Source: Bradyrhizobium sp. CCBAU 051011
GTDB taxonomy: Bacteria > Pseudomonadota > Alphaproteobacteria > Rhizobiales > Xanthobacteraceae
Assembly: GCF_009930815.1 (NCBI RefSeq)
Contig: NZ_CP022222.1
Location: forward strand, 2,894,501 to 2,958,500
Reading direction: 5' to 3'
Length of the DNA stretch: 64,000 nt
Shown here piece after piece: positions 50,952-59,612 of the stretch. Every line of letters begins with the position of its first letter. The stretch's first letter is position 1. The notes beneath the pieces are model-generated. The model searched no databases. It had not been told where the DNA came from and saw only the letters and a program-made list of their open reading frames with translations. Position numbers and translations under genes: made by a program.

Positions 50952-52610
50952 TTACCGCCGGCGCTTAAGATGCCTCATAAGCTGTGGCAGACTCATGGCA
51001 TTCAATACCCGGTCCGCTGGTACGCCGCCTTTGCGGGCCATCTCGACGCCCCAGTGCATATGATCCAGCTCCCCGATAGAGTGAGCATCCGGGTTGATGC
51101 TCAATATGCAACCAAAATCGAGTGCAGCCTGGTGCCATCGCCAGTCGAGATCCAGCCGCCAAGGATGGGCGTTGATTTCTACAGCCACGCCGTACCTTGC
51201 GCAGGCGCGCAGTACCTTTTCGATATCGATGTCGTAGCCCGGACGACGCATCAGCTGGCGTCCGGTCATATGGCCCAGGATGGTGGTGCGGGGATTCGAG
51301 ATCGCGCGGAGTAGGCGGGCAGTCTGCTCTTTCTTATCCAGCTTGAAGCGACTATGGATACTCGCAACGACGAAGTCGAACCTACTAAGAATTTCGTCGG
51401 GATAGTCCAGGGAGCCGTCGGCCAAGATGTCGGACTCGATGCCCTTGAGGATCCGGAATTCCTTGCCGAAGCTTTTGTTGAGCCGGTCGGCTTCGCGGTG
51501 CTGCGCCTCGATCTCCTCAAGCGATAGTCCGCCCGCGTAATGGGCTGACTGTGAGTGGTCAGCCACACCGAAATAGTGGAAGCCGCGCTTGCGCGTGGCC
51601 TTCGCCATTGTCTCGAGCTTCTCAGTCCCGTCAGAGGCATCGGTGTGACAATGCAGGATGCCACACAGGTCGCGGTCGGCGACTAATTTCGGGAGCATAC
51701 CTCTCAGCGCATTCTCTATTTCGCCGCGCCCTTCGCGAAGCTCCGGCTCGACAAATGGAAGGCCGAGCGCGCCATAAATTTCCTCTTCCCTTGCAGCCAG
51801 CAGGCGCCGGCCCTTCCTTAGCCCGTCCGCTTCAAGCTTCATGCCCTTATCCTCGGCGAGTGCCCGAAGCTGTTCAAGGTGTTCCGCTGATCCGGTTGCG
51901 TGAAGCAGGGTCGCGCCGAAGTGCTTCCGGTCCGTGACATGGATTGTGAGGCTGCCCGACTCCAGGGCGGCAGGCCCATCCTCAACTTCGGGCGCTTCGG
52001 CAACAAGAGCGAGGTCGCGCACCAGTTCGCACCCGCGCCGGAAATCGCCAGCGATGGTGACATGCTTCAGACGGGGCCGAGCCTTCTGAAGCGACGCCTT
52101 CGCGTGCTCAAGGAGGGCTGCGGCGCGGTGCAGATGCAGCTGGCCATCGCCGCTTTTCGCGATGTCCAAATTCTGCAGGATCTTGGCTTGCAGCGAGGCG
52201 CCAAGCCCCTTCGCCTGCTTGATGCGGTCGTCCTTGGCGGCAGCCTCGAGTTCGGCAAGGGAGGTGATTCCGAGCTCCTTGTAAAGCCGGAGCACCTTCT
52301 CGGGTCGCAAGCCCGGAACCGTCAGCATATCGAGGACGCCCGCCGGGATCTCCTTGCGCAGCTTCTCGAGGCTTTGATGCGTGCCCGTCCGATACAGCTT
52401 TGTGATGATGTCGGCGATAGCATCTCCCACTCCGGGAATTTCGGTGAGGCGATCCTCCTCGATCAGAACATGGAGCGGGACAGCAAGCGCGGAAAGACTG
52501 TCCGCAGCGCGGGAGTAGGCCTTTGCACGATATGGATTGCCGCCGCGCAACGCGGTCCGCTGCGCATATTCCCGAAGCAGCCTTGCGACTGTCTGGGTCT
52601 CGGCAACCAT
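50952..52610 (-). CDS. DNA polymerase X family / PHP-domain protein
   Basis: The 552-aa protein has the PolX layout: an N-terminal helix-hairpin-helix domain (YRAKAYSRAADSL, LTEIPGVGDAIADIITKLY, LTVPGLRPEKVLRLYKELG), a nucleotidyltransferase region and a C-terminal PHP domain. The PHP metal site is intact (CHTDASDGTEKLE near 319, VADHSQSAHYAGGL, EINAHPWRLDLDW, NPDAHS), suggesting 3'-5' exonuclease or AP-endonuclease activity. In the polymerase part the expected VGDIDxLV metal Asp pair reads GDFRRGCELVRDLALVAE, with one Asp and no DxD, so polymerase activity may be lost. A role in repair with Ku and ligase is inferred. Confidence 0.9.
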   Translation of the reverse strand: MVAETQTVARLLREYAQRTALRGGNPYRAKAYSRAADSLSALAVPLHVLIEEDRLTEIPGVGDAIADIITKLYRTGTHQSLEKLRKEIPAGVLDMLTVPGLRPEKVLRLYKELGITSLAELEAAAKDDRIKQAKGLGASLQAKILQNLDIAKSGDGQLHLHRAAALLEHAKASLQKARPRLKHVTIAGDFRRGCELVRDLALVAEAPEVEDGPAALESGSLTIHVTDRKHFGATLLHATGSAEHLEQLRALAEDKGMKLEADGLRKGRRLLAAREEEIYGALGLPFVEPELREGRGEIENALRGMLPKLVADRDLCGILHCHTDASDGTEKLETMAKATRKRGFHYFGVADHSQSAHYAGGLSLEEIEAQHREADRLNKSFGKEFRILKGIESDILADGSLDYPDEILSRFDFVVASIHSRFKLDKKEQTARLLRAISNPRTTILGHMTGRQLMRRPGYDIDIEKVLRACARYGVAVEINAHPWRLDLDWRWHQAALDFGCILSINPDAHSIGELDHMHWGVEMARKGGVPADRVLNAMSLPQLMRHLKRRR

Positions 52611-52705
52611 CGCTCAACCCGTCTCTCGCCGGACACCCGCCTTCTTCCTGCGGCGCACGCAATTCTTCGCGAAGGCCGCTTCGAATGACGAATTTGCCAG
52701 GCCCG

Positions 52706-52912
52706 TCAGTCGAGCGATTTCTCGAGCTTTTGTGCCGCCCGAAAGTCGTTCAAATGATGTAGGTTCGGACCGTATGCGGCCTCCTTCGTCAGGAGGTGAT
52801 AAATCCTTCCCACCACGATCTGGAGATGCCTCATCCGTCCGGCGGGCATCGCCCGAGCCTTGCAAAGGGCTCGGACAGCATGAGCTCGGAAATAGTGAAA
52901 AGCGTCCGACAT
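52706..52912 (-). CDS. Small hypothetical protein of the repair cluster
   Basis: The 68-aa basic protein starts MSDAFHYFRAHAVRALCKAR and contains MPAGRMRHLQIVVGRIYHLLTKEAAYGPNLHHLNDFR. The pattern of conserved-looking His, Arg and Tyr residues makes coding likely. I recall similar short proteins near polX or ku genes in Bradyrhizobium. The ribosome binding site is poor. It is on the same strand as polX, about 95 bp upstream of its start. The function is unknown. Confidence 0.55.
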   Translation of the reverse strand: MSDAFHYFRAHAVRALCKARAMPAGRMRHLQIVVGRIYHLLTKEAAYGPNLHHLNDFRAAQKLEKSLD

Positions 52913-52978
52913 ACGGATCCAACGTCCGTCGGGGATTTTGGTTCTTCCATCCGCCCCTCCTGGAACCTCGGACAGGTC

Positions 52979-53473
52979 CTACCTGTTCGAGGTCTTCTTT
53001 GAGCCTAACGACTTCGCGGTCTCCAAGTGCTTCTGTAGGACCGGGATACTCCCTTTCGCGTACTCACCAGCCGCATCGGCGCTTTTTGAGGCTTTCTTGT
53101 ATTCTGCGATATCCTTCTGATGGTCGGCGACCATATGAGTTGCGAAATCGCGATCGAACGGTGGCCCGGACATTTTTGACATTTTTTCGTAATCAGCCTT
53201 TTGCTTGGCATTCGGGCCGTCCGGCGGCGTCACGCCCATCGACTTTGCTGCGTCGATGGCTTTCTCATTTGCTGCTGTATGGTCGGCCTGCAGCATCTGG
53301 CCAAAGTTCTTCACATTGTCACTCTGGCCGTTCTGTTGCGCCAGCTTCCCCATCTCGACTTCGGCGTAGTTGCCTTGAATGGCTTTTTTCAGGAAGGACT
53401 CGCTCGGCTTTTCCGCAGCGTAGGCGGAAGTTGCGAGAAGCAGCGCGAGAACAGTGAGGGCTGTGACCTTCAT
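52979..53473 (-). CDS. DUF4142 family exported protein
   Basis: The 164-aa protein has a signal peptide (MKVTALTVLALLLATSAYAA) and a helical DUF4142 domain with FLKKAIQGNYAEVEMGKLAQQNGQSDNVKNFGQMLQADHTAANE and DFATHMVADHQKDIAEYKK. The His-containing helices (DHTAANE, HMVADHQKDI) are typical and resemble ferritin-like folds. It is probably periplasmic. An aaggaga ribosome binding site precedes the ATG; codons upstream in the same frame are unlikely to be used. DUF4142 genes commonly flank Ku and ligase genes in rhizobia, possibly as stress genes. Confidence 0.87.
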   Translation of the reverse strand: MKVTALTVLALLLATSAYAAEKPSESFLKKAIQGNYAEVEMGKLAQQNGQSDNVKNFGQMLQADHTAANEKAIDAAKSMGVTPPDGPNAKQKADYEKMSKMSGPPFDRDFATHMVADHQKDIAEYKKASKSADAAGEYAKGSIPVLQKHLETAKSLGSKKTSNR

Positions 53474-53979
53474 AGGTGTCTCCTTGTTTGACGTCAGCGT
53501 GGCATTCAAACAAGGATTGTCGGGCGTCGTTCCACCTCCGCATGCCGGACTGCAATCAAGACTTGCTGATAATGTCCCGCAATCCTAGGCAGTGCAGGAA
53601 ATTGCCCGAACGCCGAGGTGGCGAGCGGGATCGACTCAGAACTTGCCTGCTCCCATGAAGGGCAAAGTGCCGGGCGGCACGAAATGGTAGAGCTGAATGG
53701 GTAGATGAGAAAGCTGACAATCCACCTTGGATCAAGGCTGTTGGGGACGTGCGGCTGATGGCAACGGGAGAGGCATATCAGCACGTCTAGGCTGACCTTA
53801 CGCGGAGAAGGCGCTGGGCAATCGCGAGTACTTCCTCAACAAGCCCTACAGCTATGGTAGTGGCAGTAAGGATCACGTCCCGTGATTGTTCGAGATTTCC
53901 GGAAAATAAGCAAAAATGTCCGGTCGCCCTCCAGCGGGCTTTTTTGTGAGTTGAGTTATTGCCAAAGCGTATCCACACC
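53474..53979. other. Gene-free interval before the ligase gene
   Basis: These 506 bp contain no coding sequence I can support. Near the end a short stem (gccc 53926-53929 with gggc 53936-53939) followed by six T residues could act as a weak terminator on the plus strand, but no plus-strand gene precedes it. The ligase start may also be a TTG at 53959, which would shorten the interval. Confidence 0.4.
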
Positions 53980-54924
53980 ATGCCGGGGTTCATTAAACCC
54001 CAGCTAGCCACGTTGAAGTCCAAGGCGCCCAAGGGCGAACAGTGGCTTCACGAAATCAAATACGACGGCTACCGCGTCCAGGTGCACCTCAACCGTGGAC
54101 GCAAGAAGGTGTACACCCGCAACGGGCTGGATTGGACCAAACGCTTCTCCACAATCGCTGCAGCGTTGGACATCCCGGGCGAAGCCATCATCGACGGAGA
54201 GGTGGTCGTCGTTCACGAGGGGCGGACGAACTTTTCCGAACTACAGGCAGAGCTTGCGGCGGGCAGGCAGGACCGGCTGGTTTATTACGCCTTCGACCTA
54301 CTCTGGCGCGACGGGGACCTTCGCAAGCTGCCACAGATCGAGCGCAAGCAAGCGCTGCTCGACCTGCTCGGTGAAAATGGCGTCGAGCTGCCGGTTCTCT
54401 ACTCCGAACATCTGACCGGTGACGGGCAAGAAATGTTTGAGCACGCTGCCAAGCTCAACTGGGAAGGCATTGTCTCGAAACGAGCGGACGCTCCGTACCG
54501 ATCGGAGCGCAATGAGAGCTGGCTGAAGATCAAAACCGTCCAGAAGGGAAAATTCCCCGTTGTTGGATTCATAAAGGATCCGACCGGTGTGGCCGCGCTC
54601 TACCTCGGCAAGCGGGAAGGCAGGGAGCTTGTCTACATGGGGAAGGTCGGGACGGGCTGGTCCCGCAGGATCTCCAGCCAAATCCGCAGGCAACTCGATA
54701 CAGTGGTCAGCCCGAAATCGAAACTCACCAGGCCGGTAAAGAAGCCGAAGGCGACCTGGGTCCAGCCGACCTTTTACGCTGACGTGGAGTATCGTGACAT
54801 CACGTCCGAGGGTCTGCTTAGGGCAAGCTCGTTTAAAGGTCTGTCAAAAGGGAACAGGACGGACGTGATGACGTTTGGTCCTCATATACGACGCGCTGGG
54901 AAAACTTGGGCGCGGACTCACTAG
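53980..54924 (+). CDS. ATP-dependent DNA ligase (LigC/LigD ligase-domain type)
   Basis: The 314-aa protein carries only the ligase module. The adenylation motif I is EIKYDGYRVQVHL (Lys nucleophile). Motif III is around YYAFDLLWRDGDL, motif IV is NWEGIVSKRADAPY, and motif V is NESWLKIKTVQ. The OB-fold part has VVGFIKDPTGVAALYLG and VGTGWSRRI. Polymerase and phosphoesterase domains of full LigD are absent, so it resembles LigC or a stand-alone LigD ligase. With two Ku proteins and PolX in the same 8 kb it probably seals NHEJ or repair breaks. The start is ATG at 53980, with an in-frame TTG 7 codons earlier. Confidence 0.92.
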   Translation: MPGFIKPQLATLKSKAPKGEQWLHEIKYDGYRVQVHLNRGRKKVYTRNGLDWTKRFSTIAAALDIPGEAIIDGEVVVVHEGRTNFSELQAELAAGRQDRLVYYAFDLLWRDGDLRKLPQIERKQALLDLLGENGVELPVLYSEHLTGDGQEMFEHAAKLNWEGIVSKRADAPYRSERNESWLKIKTVQKGKFPVVGFIKDPTGVAALYLGKREGRELVYMGKVGTGWSRRISSQIRRQLDTVVSPKSKLTRPVKKPKATWVQPTFYADVEYRDITSEGLLRASSFKGLSKGNRTDVMTFGPHIRRAGKTWARTH

Positions 54925-55187
54925 CACGCAGCCAAACTCGGATCGATGCGAATTGACGAAACGCCAGATAGTTGGCGCGTGCTCGTTATATCGGATCGCG
55001 ACACGCCGGCATTGCCGGATCTTGTTGAAAAGCATTCGATGAAGTTGCGCGCGATACAGAAACGTTCGCAGCACATAATTCGAGGCTCAGGTTTTGGAGC
55101 TTGAATCACGTCGCTGGCAGCGCGATCAATTCGCCATGACTACGGCCGCTGCCGCTTGAACTCTCACTTCCGCTTCCGGCGGGATAG

Positions 55188-55396
55188 TGTTGCAAAAGTC
55201 TTTTTGAGGTGTCGAACGAAAATTCTTAGAGCCGCTGATGCGTTTTGTGCTCGGCGATGTGAGGGACCATGTCGGTTGATCCAAAATCGATCACGGACCT
55301 CCGTAATGGCGCTAAAAAGCGACGCAGCAGCAGAGAGGTCTAAAGATCAACTTTCGCGAGATTTTTAGGGTTGTTCGATTTTCGACTTTTGCAACA
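55188..55396. mobile_element. MITE-like element, copy 1
   Basis: This 209-bp element has perfect 13-bp terminal inverted repeats, tgttgcaaaagtc (55188-55200) and gacttttgcaaca (55384-55396), and no coding capacity. It is related along its length to the element at 57514-57719: shared words include gcgatgtgagggacca, actttcgcgagattttt and ttcgattttcgactttt. The right flank atatcggc is similar in both, so the true ends may lie slightly further out. It occupies the middle of the 686-bp gene-free interval 54925-55610, in which I recognise nothing else. Confidence 0.8.
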
Positions 55397-55610
55397 ATAT
55401 CGGCGGCATAGCGGACTTGGCCGGACTTGCTACAGGCTCGACCGGGTCGCGAATGACCCGAACCGGACCATTGCTTGGTCCGATTAATTGGTTGAACGCA
55501 AAGACGCGGGTGACCTAAAGTCTGTTGAAAACCCGAGCAGGTGCGAATCCTGTTGCGTCGGCGCCGGGTCGCGCCTCAGGTCCTGCTCACCTATCCGGAA
55601 TGAGCTTGCC

Positions 55611-56849
55611 ATGAGCCCGAACTTCGTCTGGCGCCCCATCCGTTTCACCCCGCAGAATGAGCGCGCCTACGTAGAACAGATGGAGCTGCGCGTGGTTCCG
55701 CTGCAGCGACTTGCATGCATAATCGGCATCGCCGCGTTCGCCGGTTATCAGCTTTGGGATCTCTTGCTCGATCCGCAGGCGCTCCCCAGGACCGCTCCAA
55801 TCCGCTTGGCAGTTATCGCGCTTTTCACTGCGGAGTTCGTCATTACCTTCGTGCCATCGCTGCGCAGGCCGCCGTACCTACTGATGCAGAACATCGCGGT
55901 CTACACATTCCTTGCCGTTGGCTTCAGCCTGATCCTGGCGCAACTGCCGAACGGATTCCTTGCAGGCGTTTCCGGGTTTTTGCTGGGCATGATCTTCATC
56001 CCGGTCTTCGTCATCGGGACCGTGCAGGCGGTCGCTACACTGACGCCGCTCGTCCTTAGCCCACTTTTGGTTATGGCGCTCGCGGGGGCGACGAGGTTGG
56101 AAATCGTCAACGCCTTCTCGTGGATTGTCGGCGGCGCGGGGTTTGTAATCGGTTTTGCGTATCTACTCGATGTGATTAACCGGCGCGCCTTCCAGCTCGA
56201 GCAACTGCTCGAGACCGAAAAGAACCGTTCAGAAAAACTTCTGCTCAACATCCTCCCGGTGGACATCGCGGAACGGCTGAAGGCGGGAGAGGAGCCGCTG
56301 GCCGATCGCTGCGACTCGGTGACCGTGTTGTTTGCCGATCTCGTCGGGTTCACGGAACTGTCGAGAAAGCTGCGAGCGGGTGACGTGGTCGACCTGCTCA
56401 ACGACTTGTTTTCGCGTTTCGACAACCTGGTCGAACGGCACGGGGCCGAGAAGATCAAAACAATCGGCGACGCCTACATGGCTGCGGCGGGATTGTCCGG
56501 CAGTCGAGGAGACCACGTCGCATCAATCGCCGACCTGGCTCTCGACATGCGGAAAGCATTCGCCGAGTTTTGTCGGCACCGCGACCTCTCACTCAAACTG
56601 CGTATCGGCGTGCACTCGGGCGAAGTCGTCGCCGGCGTGATCGGCAGGCAAAAGTTTGCGTACGATCTATGGGGTGACACCGTGAACGTTGCAAGCCGGA
56701 TGGAGTCCAACGGTGTGCCGGGTGAGATTCAGATCTCTGCGGAGACTCGGCAATTGCTTTCGGCCCATTACCGCGCGGTACCGCGCGGGGAAATCGAAAT
56801 CAAAGGGCACCTGCCGCGGATGACGTACCTCCTGCAAGGCGCGGGATGA
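55611..56849 (+). CDS. Membrane-bound class III adenylate/guanylate cyclase
   Basis: The 412-aa protein has about six hydrophobic segments in residues 30-205, then a linker helix (QLEQLLETEKNRSEKLLLNILPVDIAERLKAGEE) and a class III cyclase domain. Catalytic features are both metal Asp residues (FADLVGFTEL near 241 and the later DAYMAAAG strand), the purine-specifying Lys in EKIKTIGDAYM, and YDLWGDTVNVASRMES with the Asp, Asn and Arg needed for catalysis. These suggest an active adenylate cyclase making cAMP. The start chosen is ATG 55611; the frame runs back to 55488 without homology. The membrane part may sense an unknown signal. Confidence 0.92.
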   Translation: MSPNFVWRPIRFTPQNERAYVEQMELRVVPLQRLACIIGIAAFAGYQLWDLLLDPQALPRTAPIRLAVIALFTAEFVITFVPSLRRPPYLLMQNIAVYTFLAVGFSLILAQLPNGFLAGVSGFLLGMIFIPVFVIGTVQAVATLTPLVLSPLLVMALAGATRLEIVNAFSWIVGGAGFVIGFAYLLDVINRRAFQLEQLLETEKNRSEKLLLNILPVDIAERLKAGEEPLADRCDSVTVLFADLVGFTELSRKLRAGDVVDLLNDLFSRFDNLVERHGAEKIKTIGDAYMAAAGLSGSRGDHVASIADLALDMRKAFAEFCRHRDLSLKLRIGVHSGEVVAGVIGRQKFAYDLWGDTVNVASRMESNGVPGEIQISAETRQLLSAHYRAVPRGEIEIKGHLPRMTYLLQGAG

Positions 56850-56978
56850 CCGCTCCTGGCACGTTTCGGACCTGGCCCTTATGGTCGGCAGCGTCCAGTT
56901 ATTGATCTAATGCGAACATGACCGCGACACGACGATACTTCGGCGAATGGACCACTAGCGAATGCAGAGGAGACCAGC

Positions 56979-57362
56979 ATGACGATTTACATTTCTCAAG
57001 GTCGTTACACCCCCGCAGCCATCAAGGGGATGTCTGCGAAGCCGGAGGACCGTTCCGAGGCGGTTGCGGAGTTGTTCGCGGCCGCCGGTGGTCGACTGAT
57101 CAGTTGGTATCTGACTTTGGGACCCTACGATTGGCTGATCATAGCGGAAGCACCGGATGAGCCCACGATGATTTCCGTGGTGCTTGCCGCCGCGGCTGGC
57201 GGAAGCCTTTCGGACATAACCACTACCGTGGCGCTGACGGCGAGTGATACGACGAAGGCCTTCCAGCGGGCAGGCGAACTTACTCTAAAATTCAGATCGG
57301 CGGGCCGAGCCGATTACTACGGAGTAGGGATCGATTCGGACCGTGAGATCGGCGAGGCTTGA
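56979..57362 (+). CDS. GYD domain protein
   Basis: The 127-aa protein has ggaga 6 bp before the ATG. It shows the GYD-family pattern: YISQGRYTPAAIKGMSAKPEDR near the start, then GGRLISWYLTLGPYDWLIIAEAPDE, where the family's GxYD motif reads GPYD. TVALTASDTTKAFQRAG follows. These are small alpha/beta barrel-like soluble proteins of unknown function. It is 129 bp downstream of the cyclase gene on the same strand and might be co-transcribed. Confidence 0.87.
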   Translation: MTIYISQGRYTPAAIKGMSAKPEDRSEAVAELFAAAGGRLISWYLTLGPYDWLIIAEAPDEPTMISVVLAAAAGGSLSDITTTVALTASDTTKAFQRAGELTLKFRSAGRADYYGVGIDSDREIGEA

Positions 57363-57513
57363 ATACCAAATTCTGGGATGTGTGCTGCCGCTGACATGAC
57401 GAAACCAACAAGAGGTCGTCGGCCTTAGGCGTGCCCGGTGCTGCCTCGTCAGGCCGAGCGTGGGCTGTTGGATCAATAATGCAACTCGAAACGAATGTGT
57501 TGTTGGCAGATTG

Positions 57514-57719
57514 TGTTGAAAAAGTCCTTTTTGACTGATGACTGAAAATTTTCAGGACCGCCCGTGCGTCTCACGCGCTGCGATGTGAGGGACCACATCG
57601 ATTAACGCAAAAGCGACCGCTGACGCTCGTATCAGTTCTACAGCTGCAGCGGTTGAGATCGCCAACATTCGACTTTCGCGAGATTTTTGGGAGCCCTTCG
57701 ATTTTCGACTTTTTCAACA
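57514..57719. mobile_element. MITE-like element, copy 2
   Basis: This 206-bp element has perfect 13-bp terminal inverted repeats, tgttgaaaaagtc (57514-57526) and gactttttcaaca (57707-57719), and no gene. It is a diverged relative of the element at 55188-55396, in the same orientation, 2.1 kb away on the other side of the cyclase and GYD genes. It lies in the 533-bp gene-free interval 57363-57895 between convergent genes; the rest of that interval shows nothing I recognise. Confidence 0.8.
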
Positions 57720-57895
57720 GTATCGGCACTTTTCGGACCTGACTGGTCTGGCTGACGATGCCCATTGTTGAGGGCAAAGCGGACTTCCCAGTTGCGCACT
57801 CACACTTCTGAGTTTGACCCAAACCGGAACTGCTGCGCGCCACGCGCAGCTGTGATTCGGAGAACTGCCGACCGCCCCTTGCCCCAATAACAAAG

Positions 57896-59458
57896 CTATT
57901 CGGGTAGTCCCGCCTTAATCATCGCTTCGAAGAGTTCAGCTCTAAGCTTGGGCGAAAAGTGCGGGGCGGTCACAGTTGAGCGCCGAGCTCCAGGAGACAG
58001 GCGGAGAAGTTCTACCATCAGTTTTTGAGCGTCTTCCAAACGTCCAGCGCCCACGTAGCATAGGATGGCCTGAGCCATTCCTACATTAAACGCCGGGGGG
58101 AACGCTCGAACGGCTTTGTCCGCCCACTCACCCGCTTCGGTATGTCTGCCGGCATTGTGATGCGCTAGAGCAAGTCCCAGCATTGCATTGTAGTTGAAGG
58201 GATCGCGCGGACTAAGGTGTAGAGCTAGTTCAAGGTCTGCAACGGCCGCATCGGATTCGCCCTGCCAACCTCGAATGAGACCCCGCGCGTGAAGTGCGGG
58301 CCCATAGGTTGGATTGAAATGGATGGCGCGCTCGATCATTTCAACCCCGCCATTGAAGTCGAGCGCGAACCAGAATAGGAGAAAGCCCACAACATTTAAT
58401 GCCATAGCGTCGTCTGTTCCGAGCTCCTTTAAACGCCGGGCAATCCGCAAAACCTGAGCGTTGTCTTCGACGATGTCTCCAGGCCATTTGTTAGCCCTTC
58501 GCCACGCTATACAAGTTGCGGCGCCGCCATACGCGGGCGCAAAGCTGGGATCAAGAGCAATCGCTTGCTCGAAATGCCTCAAGGCAGCTTCATTATTCTG
58601 TGGGGTGGTCGGGAAACGAATATGAGGCAAACCGCGATAATACGCTGTCACGGCATCGATGTTATCGGTCCTTCTTCGACTGGCTCTGTCGATCTCGGCA
58701 CGGTCGACTTCTGGCGCGATGGCCCCGACCACTTGTAGCGCGACCTTGTCCTGAAAATCGAAAACGTTTCCTAAAGCGCCTTCAAACCGATCAGCCCAAA
58801 GGTGTGCGCCAGTTGCAACATCGATCAATTGTGCACTAATTCTTAGCCGCGTCCCTGCCTTTCGCACACTGCCTTCGAGCACGTATCGCACACCAAGCTC
58901 CTGTCCAACGTGCTTGATGTCGACCGCCTTACCTTTGTAGGTGAATGAGGAATTGCGAGCGATGACAAAGAGCGTCCTGAAGCGCGAGAGAGCAGTAATG
59001 ATATCGTCAACCAACCCATCGGCGAAGTATTCCTGTTCTGGACGGGCCGGAATGGTTTGGAACGGCAATACGGCAATCGAGGGTTTGTCGGACAACCTAG
59101 GTTGAAGTGCGCCGTTTGGGGCTGCAGCATCATCCCGTTCACCGATTTCGTGCACGCTGCCAATGAAGCGAAAGCCCTTCCTCTGTAACGTCTTGATAAG
59201 GCGCTGCTGATCGCCGGTATCGCCGATCGCAGCGCGCGCTGCATTGAGGCGGGTCGCAAGCGCGGCATCCGAGATGGCGCGGCCGCCCCAAATGGCGGAA
59301 ATCAGATCGTCCTTGCTAACCACGCGCTGGCGGTTGCGGACCAGGTAGAGAAGCACGTCAAACGCCTGCGGCGTCACCGAAACCGCATCGATTCCCCTGC
59401 GCAGCTCCCGCTTGTCGGTGTCGAGCGCAAAATCTTCAAACAGATAGCGCATCTGCAA
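57896..59458 (-). CDS. Winged-helix regulator with TPR-type C-terminus (CadC/AdcE-like)
   Basis: The 520-aa protein has an OmpR/PhoB-type winged helix at residues 1-100 (YLFEDFALDTDKRELRRG, VTPQAFDVLLYLVRNRQRVVSKDDLISAIWGG, RKGFRFIG). A TolB-like segment with IAVLPFQTIP, EYFADGLVDDIITALSRF and YVLEGSVRKAGTRLRISAQLID follows, as in cyclase-associated or transcriptional regulators. Several TPR units come next (HFEQAIALDPSFAPAYGGAA, ERAIHFNPTYGPALHARGLIRGW, LELALHLSPRDPFNYNAMLGLA). No membrane helix is obvious. It probably regulates transcription by binding DNA and a partner; the targets are unknown. The upstream divergent gene is the alpha/beta hydrolase. Confidence 0.88.
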   Translation of the reverse strand: MQMRYLFEDFALDTDKRELRRGIDAVSVTPQAFDVLLYLVRNRQRVVSKDDLISAIWGGRAISDAALATRLNAARAAIGDTGDQQRLIKTLQRKGFRFIGSVHEIGERDDAAAPNGALQPRLSDKPSIAVLPFQTIPARPEQEYFADGLVDDIITALSRFRTLFVIARNSSFTYKGKAVDIKHVGQELGVRYVLEGSVRKAGTRLRISAQLIDVATGAHLWADRFEGALGNVFDFQDKVALQVVGAIAPEVDRAEIDRASRRRTDNIDAVTAYYRGLPHIRFPTTPQNNEAALRHFEQAIALDPSFAPAYGGAATCIAWRRANKWPGDIVEDNAQVLRIARRLKELGTDDAMALNVVGFLLFWFALDFNGGVEMIERAIHFNPTYGPALHARGLIRGWQGESDAAVADLELALHLSPRDPFNYNAMLGLALAHHNAGRHTEAGEWADKAVRAFPPAFNVGMAQAILCYVGAGRLEDAQKLMVELLRLSPGARRSTVTAPHFSPKLRAELFEAMIKAGLPE

Positions 59459-59612
59459 GTCCGTTCCTCGAACAGCGCGAGCGTAGCACAGCTTAGCAAG
59501 CGGGGGAGCGCGCGAAATCAGCCGTCGGTAATGAAAATGTAAGCGGTCTGTAAAGTGTTGCAGTCACGCTTCGCGCATCCTTGCCGGGAGAAAGCCCTCA
59601 AGACCGGCGGTG

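Noticed and set aside
53926..53946. Rho-independent terminator (gccc...gggc plus T-run)
   Set aside because: The stem is only 4 bp and there is no plus-strand gene upstream, so it was kept only as a remark on the interval.
55500..55600. Possible second pseudo-tRNA before the cyclase (gcaggtgcgaatcctgt looks like a T-arm)
   Set aside because: Only the T-arm-like stem is present, with one mismatch; no acceptor or anticodon arm can be folded with confidence.
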